The notes under the pieces were generated by a model. That model was not told the origin of the DNA. It saw only the letters and a program-made list of their open reading frames with translations, and searched no databases. Position numbers and translations under genes: made by a program. From DATJOJ01 sp035507035 (GTDB taxonomy: Bacteria; Acidobacteriota; Terriglobia; Terriglobales; Acidobacteriaceae): a DNA stretch of 64,000 nt. Of this stretch, positions 1 to 8,053 are shown piece after piece. The DNA is taken from positions 1-64,000 of the forward strand of contig DATJOJ010000019.1 of NCBI GenBank assembly GCA_035507035.1, in the 5' to 3' direction. Positions within the stretch are counted from its first letter, which is position 1. Every line of letters begins with the position of its first letter.

Positions 1-239
1 AATGGTGGCTTTCCAAAGAGGGCTCCAGCCCGGCGAATGGTGCTGAGGCAACCGCGCCGTCCAACGGCAAGACAAATCCCCGCAGCGAGCGGGAGATTAT
101 CGAGGCAGCGCTGGCCGCGGCCAGGGGCCGGGTTTCCGGGCCTTCAGGGGCGGCGGCTAAACTTAGAATTCCGCCCTCAACGCTCAGCAACCGGCTCAAA
201 TCCCTAAAAATCGACAAGCGACAGTTTAAGTTCGGCTGA
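1..239 (+). CDS. C-terminal end of a Fis-type (NtrC-family) transcriptional regulator, 5' end outside window
   Basis: An open frame enters from the window edge and stops with TGA at 237-239. Its last 45 or so residues form a Fis-type helix-turn-helix: a first helix SEREIIEAALAAARG, then SGAAAKL and the recognition helix PPSTLSNRLKSLKI. This tail is typical of sigma-54 dependent activators. The residues before it form a low-complexity Ala/Gly/Ser/Pro linker. No central AAA+ domain is visible because it would lie upstream. The second activator at 685 has its own similar C-terminal domain, so two such regulators sit side by side. The class is fairly sure; the target is unknown. Confidence 0.7.
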   Translation, partial: WWLSKEGSSPANGAEATAPSNGKTNPRSEREIIEAALAAARGRVSGPSGAAAKLRIPPSTLSNRLKSLKIDKRQFKFG

Positions 240-392
240 AGCCCAGTATGAATTACCGAATTCGCCAAAATAACCAATTTCACCAAATTAGCCGCATATC
301 CACGATTGCATTTTCACGTTGTCACTTTTGTTTTCAATAGATTAAGAGATGGCGTCAAGCTTGCTTTGATGGAGTGAGAACATCGGCCCGCA

Positions 393-695
393 ATGACTTG
401 CAGAATCGAACGCGTCGTCGTCGACCACGGACCTGTACTCTTGCATGTCAGCGGCCAGATTATAGGCCAGGATGTGGACCTGCTTCGGAACTTGCTCGAA
501 GAAGAAACCAGCGCGCCAATTCTTGATCTCAATGACCTTGTTCTGGTCGACCGCGAGGCAGTAAAACTTTTGGCTGTCCGGGAATCCACTGGAGTCCAAC
601 TCAGAAATTGCCCGCCTTATATCCGGGAATGGATCACAAAAGAATGCAGTGAAGTGTTTGAAAAAACTGACATCTGGAGTTCTTATGGAAACTAG
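393..695 (+). CDS. Small STAS-like protein (100 aa) before a sigma-54 activator
   Basis: This 100-residue protein has the alternating strand/helix pattern of a STAS fold: LLHVSGQI, then a helix, APILDLNDLVLVDREAVKLL, and a final helical part ending CPPYIREWI. STAS proteins are usually anti-sigma antagonists or regulatory modules. The serine that is phosphorylated in classical antagonists is not evident after LVD, where Arg-Glu follows, so it is probably not a phospho-switch. The gene overlaps the next start codon by 11 bases, so the two are translationally coupled and probably work together. The fold is inferred from pattern only; a plain hypothetical protein is the alternative. Confidence 0.6.
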   Translation: MTCRIERVVVDHGPVLLHVSGQIIGQDVDLLRNLLEEETSAPILDLNDLVLVDREAVKLLAVRESTGVQLRNCPPYIREWITKECSEVFEKTDIWSSYGN

Positions 696-1701
696 CCTGG
701 TAGAGAGAGAAACTCAGCCCAAGATACTTAGTTTCGAACGCGAGATCCGCAGCGAACTACTCTTCGAAGGAGTCGTCGGCAGAAGCGCGGCTCTGCAACG
801 TGTGCTCCGCCAGGTCGAAGTGGTGGCTCCGACCGATTCCGGTGTACTCATCCTCGGAGAGACCGGTACCGGCAAAGAGCTGATCGCCCGCGCGATCCAC
901 CACCAGAGCGGCCGGCGGGACCGGCCTTTCATCAAACTCAACTGTGCTGCCATCCCCTCCGGCCTCCTGGAAAGCGAACTCTTCGGTCATGAAAGGGGCG
1001 CGTTCACCGGTGCCATCATGCGCAAGGCCGGCCGCTTCGAAGTTGCCGACAAAGGTACTTTGTTCCTCGACGAAGTTGGTGACATTCCGCTCGAACTGCA
1101 ACCGAAATTGCTGCGCGTGCTGCAGGAGCGTGAATTTGAAAGACTAGGCAGTACTCGGACCCAGCAAGTGGATGTCCGCCTGGTTGCCGCTACTCACCGC
1201 GATCTGAAGCACATGGTGGCGGAGGGAAAATTCAGAAGCGACCTCTATTATCGCCTGCACGTTTTCCCCTTGCCGCTTCCGCCTTTGCGCGAGCGCCGCG
1301 AAGACATTCCCCTTCTGGTGCGCCACTTTGTCGACGAATACGCTCGCCGCATGAACCGGCGCATTGAAACCATCCCTCCCCATGCAATGGAAGTCTTTAC
1401 CAATTATTCCTGGCCAGGCAACGTGCGGGAGCTGCAGAATTTTATCGAGCGCACGGTGATCCTATCGCAGGGAAGCGTTCTGCGCCCGCCTCTGGAGGAA
1501 CTGAAACAGGCGACTGTCCAACGGCCCAGCGCGGAGCTGAGCACCTTGGCGGAAATGGAGCGTGAACACGTGTTGCGAGCACTCCGGGCATCCAACTGGA
1601 TGGTCGGAGGTCCGAACGGCGCAGCCGCCCGCTTAGGCATGAAGCGGACCACCCTCGCTTATCGGATCCGCAAACTGAATGTCGCGCTTCGGCCGCAGTG
1701 A
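685..1701 (+). CDS. Sigma-54 dependent transcriptional activator (AAA+ and Fis domains, no sensor domain)
   Basis: The protein has a sigma-54 interaction AAA+ domain with Walker A GETGTGKE near residues 58-65, the diagnostic GAFTGA loop near 105-110, Walker B TLFLDE near 125-130, and the sensor region WPGNVRELQN. A Fis-type DNA-binding domain lies in the last 45 residues. Only about 30 residues precede the AAA+ domain, so there is no receiver, GAF or PAS input; control must come from a partner or from expression. I chose ATG 685 rather than an in-frame upstream ATG at 649 because GGAG at 676-679 is well placed and the start overlaps the STAS-like gene by 11 bases. That gene may be its regulatory partner. 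It would open sigma-54 promoters; none was identified here. Confidence 0.9.
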   Translation: METSLVERETQPKILSFEREIRSELLFEGVVGRSAALQRVLRQVEVVAPTDSGVLILGETGTGKELIARAIHHQSGRRDRPFIKLNCAAIPSGLLESELFGHERGAFTGAIMRKAGRFEVADKGTLFLDEVGDIPLELQPKLLRVLQEREFERLGSTRTQQVDVRLVAATHRDLKHMVAEGKFRSDLYYRLHVFPLPLPPLRERREDIPLLVRHFVDEYARRMNRRIETIPPHAMEVFTNYSWPGNVRELQNFIERTVILSQGSVLRPPLEELKQATVQRPSAELSTLAEMEREHVLRALRASNWMVGGPNGAAARLGMKRTTLAYRIRKLNVALRPQ

Positions 1702-1910
1702 ACTAACGGCTCGGTATTTTTCAGGATATCTACTGAATATGACGCCACTCTCGAAGCGGAGCTGGCGAAGGGCTACCCTACATGTAGCCTCAAATCTGCA
1801 TTCGATGCCCCGCAGAATACCATTTCGAGCATTGCGAGGTCCCGCTAAGCTCGAAATCCGAGGCAGCTTTGGAATGTAAGAGCCAGTTAAGAGAAGTTAC
1901 GACAACATGC
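1702..1910. other. Intergenic stretch without a recognisable gene
   Basis: No convincing coding frame or RNA gene was seen between the activator stop and the promoter at 1912. A 66-codon plus-strand frame that overlaps the end of the activator has no family features and no ribosome site. Confidence 0.5.
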
Positions 1911-2050
1911 CTTGACCGCCTGACCTCGGTGATTGATAATTCTTGTCACTCGGCCAGCCGCATGTTCCCCCACCTGAGGATTAGCCGAGCAGGATCCCTG
2001 TCTCTCGCGTGTGTGGGCCGCGAATAGTTGACTCTCCACGGAGGTCGCCA
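1911..2050 (+). repeat. Promoter plus 5' leader, copy 1 (second copy at 33109-33231)
   Basis: After the -10 box both copies carry a nearly identical block starting CACTCGGCCAGCCGCA and continuing GTTCCCCC and ACCTG (1947-1978 here, 33145-33175 in copy 2). Both end in a CGGAGGT ribosome site followed by CGCCA or CTCCA and the ATG. The middle of the leader is diverged. The downstream genes encode different secreted repeat proteins, so the control region appears to have been duplicated or shared independently of the coding part. Confidence 0.7.
1912..1940 (+). promoter_or_regulatory. Sigma-70-type promoter of the broken IPT/PQQ gene
   Basis: TTGACC at 1912-1917 and GATAAT at 1935-1940 are separated by exactly 17 bases, close to the housekeeping consensus. 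The same hexamers at the same spacing occur at 33110-33138 before a GloVer gene, and the sequence just downstream is also alike, which strongly supports a real promoter. Confidence 0.75.
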
Positions 2051-2490
2051 ATGGCGCGAGCAAACGGCTGGAAGATACGCTGTGGTGCATTCCTTCTCCT
2101 GTCTGCGACGGCTTTCGCAGCACCGTCAATCACGCTTTCGAAGAAAACCGGGCCGCCCACGAGCGAGATTCTGGTTTCAGGAAGTGGCTTCGAGCCCAAC
2201 GTGGGTGTGGACATTTAGTAAATTCCTCTGTCGCCGTGGCGAATGGGATCGTATATTTCGGCTCGATCGACAATAACGTCTACGCGCTAGACGCTAGCAC
2301 GGGATCAAAACTGTGGAGCTATACGACCGGCGAGGGCGTAGCTTCCTCGCCCGCAGTTGCGGATGGGGTCGTTTACATCGGATCGAACGACTACAATGTT
2401 TACGCTTTCGGCTTGGGCAATAGAGATCGCAGCACTCGTCCAGACCCGAAAAAACTTCGGCCCGACCTCAGCCTCAAGCTGTCCAATTAG
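2051..2490 (+). pseudogene. Broken secreted IPT/PQQ-repeat protein, internal deletion
   Basis: ATG 2051 follows a strong GGAGGT site. It begins a signal peptide (hydrophobic GAFLLLSATAFAA) and the first strand of an IPT/TIG-like domain ending GFEPNVGVDI, then hits TAG at 2216-2218. In another frame from about 2218 the sequence encodes PQQ-type beta-propeller repeats (NGIVYFGSIDNNVYALDAS, then DGVVYIGSNDYNVYAF) and what looks like a natural C-terminus ending at 2490. Related acidobacterial proteins carry several hundred residues between these parts, so a large out-of-frame deletion has joined the first domain to the last two repeats. The intact protein would have been an exported beta-propeller of unknown role. 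The promoter and leader still look intact. Confidence 0.75.
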
Positions 2491-2656
2491 AAAGAAATGC
2501 AGACCCAAACCTCGTAGGACCGTGATCCGGATAAATCTTTCACGTTGTTACGATCGTCCAACAGCGGGCCTATGGTGGCAAGTCAACTGGCGAGAAACCG
2601 CCATTCCACTCAGAATCCTCAGTCAGCTGTTTGGCGTACGGCCAAGCACCTTCCCG

Positions 2657-4741
2657 TCAGCCTTTCTTTAACTGCTCCTTCGCCGCCGCAATAACCTGGT
2701 CCGGCTCGAATCCAAACTTCTTTTGCAGTTCTTTCAGCGGAGCCGAGGCCCCAAAGGTATTCATGCCGATCACGCGCCCGGAATCGCCAACGTAGCGGCC
2801 CCATCCCAAAATCGAGCCCTGCTCTACCGCTACTCGAGCTTTCACATTGGGCGGCAAAACGCTGTCGCGATATGCTTGCGGCTGCTCATCGAAAACTTCC
2901 CACGAGGCCATCGACACTACGCGCGAGCGAATGCCTTCAGCGACTAGCTTTTCGTGGGCAGCTACCGCAAGGCTAAGCTCGCTGCCGGAGGCAATCAGAA
3001 TCACCTCCGGATTTCCGCCGGGAGCGTCTCCGAGCACATAGGCTCCCTTCGCCACACCGGACGCCGAAGCATACTTCTTGCGATCGAGAGTTGGTAACGG
3101 CTGACGTGAAAGTGCCAGCACCGCCGGCTGGTGCCGCAACTGAATGATGAAGCGAAAAGCCTCGACTACTTCGTTGGCATCTCCCGGACGCAGCGTGATC
3201 AGCCCCGGTATCGCGCGCAGCGAGATGAGGTGCTCGATCGGCTGGTGTGTCGGTCCATCCTCGCCATCGCCCATGGCGTCGTGCGTGAAAATAAAGATCG
3301 AGGGGATCTCCATGAGCGCCGCCAGCCGAATCGCAGGTCGAGCGTAGTCACTAAAAATGAAGAACGTCGCCCCAAACGCGCGAACTTTGGAGAGGTTCAG
3401 CCCATTGACGATCGCGGCCATCGCGTGTTCGCGAATCCCAAAGTGCAGGTTTTTTCCCTCCGGCGTGCCAGCCTGAAAATCCTTTGCGCCCGGATACGTA
3501 AAGAGAGTTTTATTCGATGGACCAAGGTCCGCCGATCCCCCGAGAAACCAAGGAATATTCTGCGCCAGCACGTTCAGCGTTTTTCCGGAAGCGTCGCGGC
3601 CGGCAATGCCCTTCGCGTCGGCCGGAAACACTGGGAGATTGCGGTCCCATCCCGCTGGAAGCTCTCGCCTCTGCATCAACTCCACTTCGGCTGCGAGATC
3701 CGGAAATTGTTTGCGGTACGACTCAAAAACTCCTGTCCACTTCTGCCGCGCTTCCGCTCCACGTTTGCCGATGCCGGCGTTGAAGTGGTCGTACACGCCA
3801 TCAGGGACACAAAACTTTTGATCTTCAGGAAACCCGTAAGCCTTCTTGCACAACCGGACCTCGTCTTCGCCGAGCGGCTCTCCGTGCGCAGCCGCAGTGT
3901 CCTGCTTGTGTGGCGAACCGTATCCGATGTGGCTATCGAGAACAATAAATGTCGGCCGGCCTTTGGTTTTGTGAAAAACTTCTAAGGCGTGTTCGATGCG
4001 ATCGATGTCGTTCGCATCGCCGACTCGCAGCACGTTCCATCCATACGCAATGAAGCGCGTCTGAACGTCTTCAGTAAACGCGATGCTGGTGTTGCCTTCG
4101 ATCGTGATGTGATTGTTGTCGTAAACCCAGCACAGGTTGTCGAGTCCGAGATGTCCGGCCAGCGATGCCGCCTCGGACGAAATCCCTTCCATCAGGCAGC
4201 CGTCGCCGCAGACCGCGTAAATGTTGTAATCGAAGATTTCAAAACCCGGCCGGTTGTAGCGCTGGGCGAGCCATTTCTCGGCGATTGCCATGCCGACGCT
4301 GGTTGCCACGCCCTGCCCGAGCGGTCCACTCGTGGTCTCAACCCCCGACACCCAGTGGTATTCAGGATGCCCGGGAGCTTTGCTTCCCAGTTGGCGAAAC
4401 TGCCGAATGTCATCAAGCGTGACCGAAGGCTGGCCTAATCTTTCGTACTCGGCATTCACCGCTTGCACACCCGTGAGATGGAGCGCGGACCAGAGCAACA
4501 TCGATGCATGGCCGTTCGACAGCACGAACCGGTCGCGATTGCACCAAATCGGATCCTTCGGATCGAAATTCAGGACGCGATTCCATATCGTATAAACTAG
4601 CGGCGCGAGCGCCATCGGCGTGCCAGGATGACCAGAGTTGGCCTGCTGCACGGCGTCGATCGAAAGGGTGCGAATCGTGTTGATGCACAACTGATCGAGC
4701 TCTGCTGCGCTTCGCTCAACTGGAGCGATGGCGGTGCCCAT
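2657..4741 (-). CDS. tkt: Transketolase
   Basis: At 694 residues it has normal transketolase length. It transfers two-carbon ketol units between sugar phosphates in the non-oxidative pentose phosphate pathway, using thiamine diphosphate. Visible features are SGHPG near 36-40, GHAS near 77-80, the ThDP motif running from GDG at 179-181 to NN at 209-210, and the Pyr-domain glutamate region FGIREHAM. It is the last gene of the sugar operon, 37 bases after pgl. With the transaldolase at 26405 it completes the pathway. Nothing unusual was seen. Confidence 0.97.
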   Translation of the reverse strand: MGTAIAPVERSAAELDQLCINTIRTLSIDAVQQANSGHPGTPMALAPLVYTIWNRVLNFDPKDPIWCNRDRFVLSNGHASMLLWSALHLTGVQAVNAEYERLGQPSVTLDDIRQFRQLGSKAPGHPEYHWVSGVETTSGPLGQGVATSVGMAIAEKWLAQRYNRPGFEIFDYNIYAVCGDGCLMEGISSEAASLAGHLGLDNLCWVYDNNHITIEGNTSIAFTEDVQTRFIAYGWNVLRVGDANDIDRIEHALEVFHKTKGRPTFIVLDSHIGYGSPHKQDTAAAHGEPLGEDEVRLCKKAYGFPEDQKFCVPDGVYDHFNAGIGKRGAEARQKWTGVFESYRKQFPDLAAEVELMQRRELPAGWDRNLPVFPADAKGIAGRDASGKTLNVLAQNIPWFLGGSADLGPSNKTLFTYPGAKDFQAGTPEGKNLHFGIREHAMAAIVNGLNLSKVRAFGATFFIFSDYARPAIRLAALMEIPSIFIFTHDAMGDGEDGPTHQPIEHLISLRAIPGLITLRPGDANEVVEAFRFIIQLRHQPAVLALSRQPLPTLDRKKYASASGVAKGAYVLGDAPGGNPEVILIASGSELSLAVAAHEKLVAEGIRSRVVSMASWEVFDEQPQAYRDSVLPPNVKARVAVEQGSILGWGRYVGDSGRVIGMNTFGASAPLKELQKKFGFEPDQVIAAAKEQLKKG

Positions 4742-4778
4742 ATCTGCCTCCCTGGTAAGCCCTCAACAGTCGCGTTCT

Positions 4779-5498
4779 TTATGCCACTTCCGTCTTCGAT
4801 TCCTTCACAGCCTGGTTGGCGGCTGCTCGATCTGCCAAAACCACAGCGCGGTCCTGGCTAACGCGCCCGGCGGGAATCGAAGCATCTCCAGCTTGCAGGC
4901 GGGCCAGCATTCCCGTTTTTTCGCTCCCCGTCACCAGCCATAACACCATACGCGCCCGATTAATAATCGGATACGTCAACGTCATGCGCCGCCGTTTCTG
5001 ATAAATCCCCGTCAGTGCCACGTCCGCATCTTTTACATCGAGCACGCGGTCTCCTGGAACCAGTGACGCGGTGTGCCCATCGGGCCCGAGTCCCAAATGT
5101 ACCAGGTCAAGCACGGGCGGCGAACCAGCAATCGTTTCCAAAGTCCGCGCATACAGTGCACCAGCGACTTCAATGTTTTCCGCGTTAACCGGCATGGCAT
5201 GGATTTGCTCGGGCGGTAAAGGCGCATTCTCGAGCAGACTTTCACACAGATGGGTCAGATTCCGGTCGGGATCGCCTTCCGGTGCGACTCTTTCATCGAC
5301 CTGAAAAACGTGCACGCTCTTCCACGGCACGTCTTGCTTCGCCAGATCACGAAGCATGATCCACGGGGTTTTTCCCCCGCTCACTGCCATCACAAACTTG
5401 CCGCGACTCGCCACCGCATCTCGCGCTTCCTTCGCGATGAGCTTTGCCGCTTCGAGTGCAACTGCATCGGCGTCAGCATAAACTTCGATCTTCATCAT
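4779..5498 (-). CDS. pgl: 6-phosphogluconolactonase
   Basis: This 239-residue protein hydrolyses 6-phosphoglucono-lactone, the product of Zwf. It is the DevB/SOL type, with VSGGKTP near 39-45, DERVAPEGDPDRN near 92-104 and GLGPDGHTASL in the middle, which form the lactone and phosphate site. Two in-frame ATGs occur back to back; a GAGGGAGG site lies just upstream. The start overlaps the zwf stop by 4 bases, so zwf and pgl are translationally coupled, matching their consecutive reactions. Confidence 0.95.
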   Translation of the reverse strand: MMKIEVYADADAVALEAAKLIAKEARDAVASRGKFVMAVSGGKTPWIMLRDLAKQDVPWKSVHVFQVDERVAPEGDPDRNLTHLCESLLENAPLPPEQIHAMPVNAENIEVAGALYARTLETIAGSPPVLDLVHLGLGPDGHTASLVPGDRVLDVKDADVALTGIYQKRRRMTLTYPIINRARMVLWLVTGSEKTGMLARLQAGDASIPAGRVSQDRAVVLADRAAANQAVKESKTEVA

Positions 5499-6895
5499 GC
5501 TGCCTCCCTCGCCTCCTCGAATGCCTTTTCCGAGGGATCGCTCCAGCCCCCAGGCGGCGCTACCCGATCGGCCTCGTCGGGTCCCCAGGTTCCTGGCGCA
5601 TACTCATAAACCGGCGTTTTACTCTTTAATACGGGATCCACGATGCGCCATGCCTCTTCAACATAGTCTTCCCGGGCAAATAACGTGCTATCTCCCTCCA
5701 TGGCCGCTCCCAGCACGCGCTCGTAGGCGTCCGCTTCGTCGCCGCGCGGCACATGGTTTGCCACCATTTCGCTGGTTTGCAGCGTGAGCCCTTCCGCGTT
5801 CGGCGCGAGGTTCATCATTCCCATGGCAATCGTAATCTCCGGGCTCAACCTGAGCCGTAGATGGTTCTCCACTAGCTGACTGTCTGGAATCAGGGTCGGA
5901 GGTTTGTGAAACTTGGCGACAATTTCCGTAACCGTAGTCGGCAAACACTTGCCTGCCCGGATAAAAAATGGCACCCCTTTCCAGCGCCACGAATCAATTT
6001 CCAGTTTGACCGCAGCGAAGGTTTCGGTCTGCGAATCTTTGGCAACTCCGTTCTCGTCGCGATAGCCGCGGAACTGCCCACGCACCAGGTTTTTTTCTTC
6101 GATAGCTGGCATTGCTTTCAAGACTTTCACTTTTTCGTCTCGAACGGACTCGCTGTCCATGCGGACCGGTGGCTCCATCGCGAGATTCGACAGCACCTGA
6201 AACATGTGATTCTGAACCACGTCGCGGATGGTTCCCGTCTGATCGTAGAAACCGCCGCGGCCCTGTATGCCGAAATCTTCTGCCATCGTGATCTCGACGC
6301 TCTCAATGTAGTTGCGGTTCCAGAATGCCTCAACAAACGTATTAGCAAAACGGAACGCCAATACATTGTTGACTGCGGCCTTGCCAAGATAGTGGTCGAT
6401 CCGGAAGATGTCATCTTCGTCGAACACGCTTAACAGAACCCGGTTCAATTCCTGCGCAGACGCGAGGTCGTGTCCGAAAGGTTTCTCGACGATGACTCGC
6501 GCGCCTCGCCCGCACTCCGACGCCGACAAATGCTGGACCACGGTTTCGAACAATGCAGGCGGAATCGCCAGATAGTGCGCCGGGCGCTTCGCGTCCTTGA
6601 GCTGTTCGCGCAATGCTTTGAACGTTGCTGGATCCTGGTAGTCGCCGTCCACATAGCGCAGCAACCCAATTAACTTTTCGAAAGCGCTGGGATCGAGTCC
6701 GCCATGTTTCTCCAAGCTATCTTTCGCGCGAGCACGAAATTGGTCGAGGTTCCATCCCGCTTTCGCGACTCCGACGACGGGAACGTTGAGATGCCCGCGC
6801 TTTATCATCGCTTGTAACGACGGGAAAATCTTTTTGTAGGCGAGGTCGCCGGTGGCGCCAAAAAACACCAGCGCGTCTGATTGGGAACTGCTCAT
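5495..6895 (-). CDS. zwf: Glucose-6-phosphate 1-dehydrogenase
   Basis: The enzyme oxidises glucose-6-phosphate to 6-phosphogluconolactone and makes NADPH. At 466 residues it is of normal length. The nucleotide motif GATGDLA lies at 13-19, EKPFG near 137-141, and the substrate signature RIDHYLGK at 165-172 is intact, including the catalytic His. It follows gnd by 11 bases and overlaps pgl, giving the order gnd-zwf-pgl. Nothing suggests loss of function. Confidence 0.97.
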   Translation of the reverse strand: MSSSQSDALVFFGATGDLAYKKIFPSLQAMIKRGHLNVPVVGVAKAGWNLDQFRARAKDSLEKHGGLDPSAFEKLIGLLRYVDGDYQDPATFKALREQLKDAKRPAHYLAIPPALFETVVQHLSASECGRGARVIVEKPFGHDLASAQELNRVLLSVFDEDDIFRIDHYLGKAAVNNVLAFRFANTFVEAFWNRNYIESVEITMAEDFGIQGRGGFYDQTGTIRDVVQNHMFQVLSNLAMEPPVRMDSESVRDEKVKVLKAMPAIEEKNLVRGQFRGYRDENGVAKDSQTETFAAVKLEIDSWRWKGVPFFIRAGKCLPTTVTEIVAKFHKPPTLIPDSQLVENHLRLRLSPEITIAMGMMNLAPNAEGLTLQTSEMVANHVPRGDEADAYERVLGAAMEGDSTLFAREDYVEEAWRIVDPVLKSKTPVYEYAPGTWGPDEADRVAPPGGWSDPSEKAFEEAREAA

Positions 6896-6906
6896 GACTA
6901 TCTCCT

Positions 6907-7941
6907 TTACGCGGCCTCAGATTTTTCTGCCGGTTTTTCCAAATGTCCGCCGAATTGAAAACGCATCGCGGACAGCACTTTGTTGGCGTAGTCGGCTTCG
7001 CCGCGCGAACTGAACCGCTCGTACAGTGAGGTGGTGAGCACCGGCACCGGGACTCCTTCATCGATGGCGGCTTTAATCGTCCACCGGCCTTCGCCGGAAT
7101 CTGACACCCGCCCCGCAAACTTCGCAAGCCCCGGATCCTGAACTAACGCACTTGCCGTCAGGTCCAGCAACCACGACGCGATGACGCTGCCGCGGCGCCA
7201 CACCTCCGCCACGTCTCGCAGATTAAAGTCATACTGGTAATGTTCCGGATCGCGCAGCGGGGTGGTTTCGGCGTCGCCACCGTGCTGCTGTTGCTTGCCG
7301 ACATTCGCCGAGCGCAACACCGATAGCCCTTCTGCATAGGCCGCCATGATTCCGTATTCGATTCCGTTGTGCACCATCTTCACGAAATGGCCGCCGCCGT
7401 TCGGGCCGCAGTGCAAGTAGCCTTGCTCCGACGTGCCATCAAGCTTCTCGCGACCGGGAGTGCGCGATATGTCGCCGGCCCCGGGAGCAAGCGCCGAGAA
7501 AATTGGATCGAGGTGTTGCACCACATCTTTCTCGCCGCCGATCATCATGCAATAGCCGCGTTCCAAACCCCACACTCCGCCGCTCGTTCCCACGTCCACG
7601 TAATGAATCTTTTTCGGCGCGAGCTCTTTTGCGCGTTTGATGTCGTCGATGTAATAAGAATTTCCGCCGTCGATCAGGATGTCTCCTGCCTCCAAGTGGG
7701 GCAACAGATCAGCGATGGTCTGATCAACCACCGCCGCAGGCACCATCAACCACACTGCGCGTGGTTTCTGAAGTTTCTTTGCCAGATCGGCCAGAGAATC
7801 CGCTCCCGTCGCCTGGTCTTTAACTAGATCCGCGACCGCCTGCGTCGACCTGTCGAATACAACACAGTTGTGTCCTTTTTTGATCAGCCGGCGCACCATG
7901 TTCGCGCCCATTCTGCCGAGTCCTATCATTCCCAGTTGCAT
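6907..7941 (-). CDS. gnd: 6-phosphogluconate dehydrogenase, decarboxylating (short form)
   Basis: It converts 6-phosphogluconate to ribulose-5-phosphate and CO2. The nucleotide fold GLGRMG is at 7-12, the substrate motif DGGNS at 91-95, and the catalytic region KMVHNGIEY at 188-196. At 344 residues it belongs to the short GndA-like group rather than the 470-residue form; that group often prefers NAD, but the cofactor cannot be read with confidence here. I chose ATG 7941 over an upstream ATG at 7968, because AGGAGA lies 8 bases before it and the nucleotide-binding strand starts at once. A long hairpin at 7964-8048 separates it from the aldolase gene upstream. Confidence 0.93.
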   Translation of the reverse strand: MQLGMIGLGRMGANMVRRLIKKGHNCVVFDRSTQAVADLVKDQATGADSLADLAKKLQKPRAVWLMVPAAVVDQTIADLLPHLEAGDILIDGGNSYYIDDIKRAKELAPKKIHYVDVGTSGGVWGLERGYCMMIGGEKDVVQHLDPIFSALAPGAGDISRTPGREKLDGTSEQGYLHCGPNGGGHFVKMVHNGIEYGIMAAYAEGLSVLRSANVGKQQQHGGDAETTPLRDPEHYQYDFNLRDVAEVWRRGSVIASWLLDLTASALVQDPGLAKFAGRVSDSGEGRWTIKAAIDEGVPVPVLTTSLYERFSSRGEADYANKVLSAMRFQFGGHLEKPAEKSEAA

Positions 7942-7963
7942 AAAATCTCTCCTATTCGTATGT

Positions 7964-8048
7964 AGCATTCAGCACTTAGCATTTTGGCATCTTGCCAGCA
8001 AAGGTTCGTCAGACGTGGCTGAGTGCCGAATGCTGAGTGCTGTGTGCT
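7964..8048. repeat. Large imperfect inverted repeat between the aldolase and gnd genes
   Basis: The left arm, 7964-7988, begins AGCATTCAGCACTTAGCATT. The right arm, about 8024-8048, is its near-perfect reverse complement (GCCGAATGCTGAGTGCTG in its centre). They form a stem of about 24 pairs with a few mismatches and a loop of roughly 35 bases. It fills most of the 112-base gap inside the operon. It could stop or thin transcription, protect the upstream mRNA from 3' decay, or be a copy of a dispersed genomic repeat. There is no T-run typical of an intrinsic terminator. Confidence 0.7.
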
Positions 8049-8053
8049 TCTCT

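Noticed and set aside
240..392. Possible sigma-54 promoter before the STAS-like gene
   Set aside because: No GG/GC pair with correct -24/-12 spacing was found.
3131..3985. Long plus-strand frame of 284 codons opposite transketolase
   Set aside because: It is the antisense shadow of tkt; the protein is Arg-rich with no family pattern and no ribosome site.
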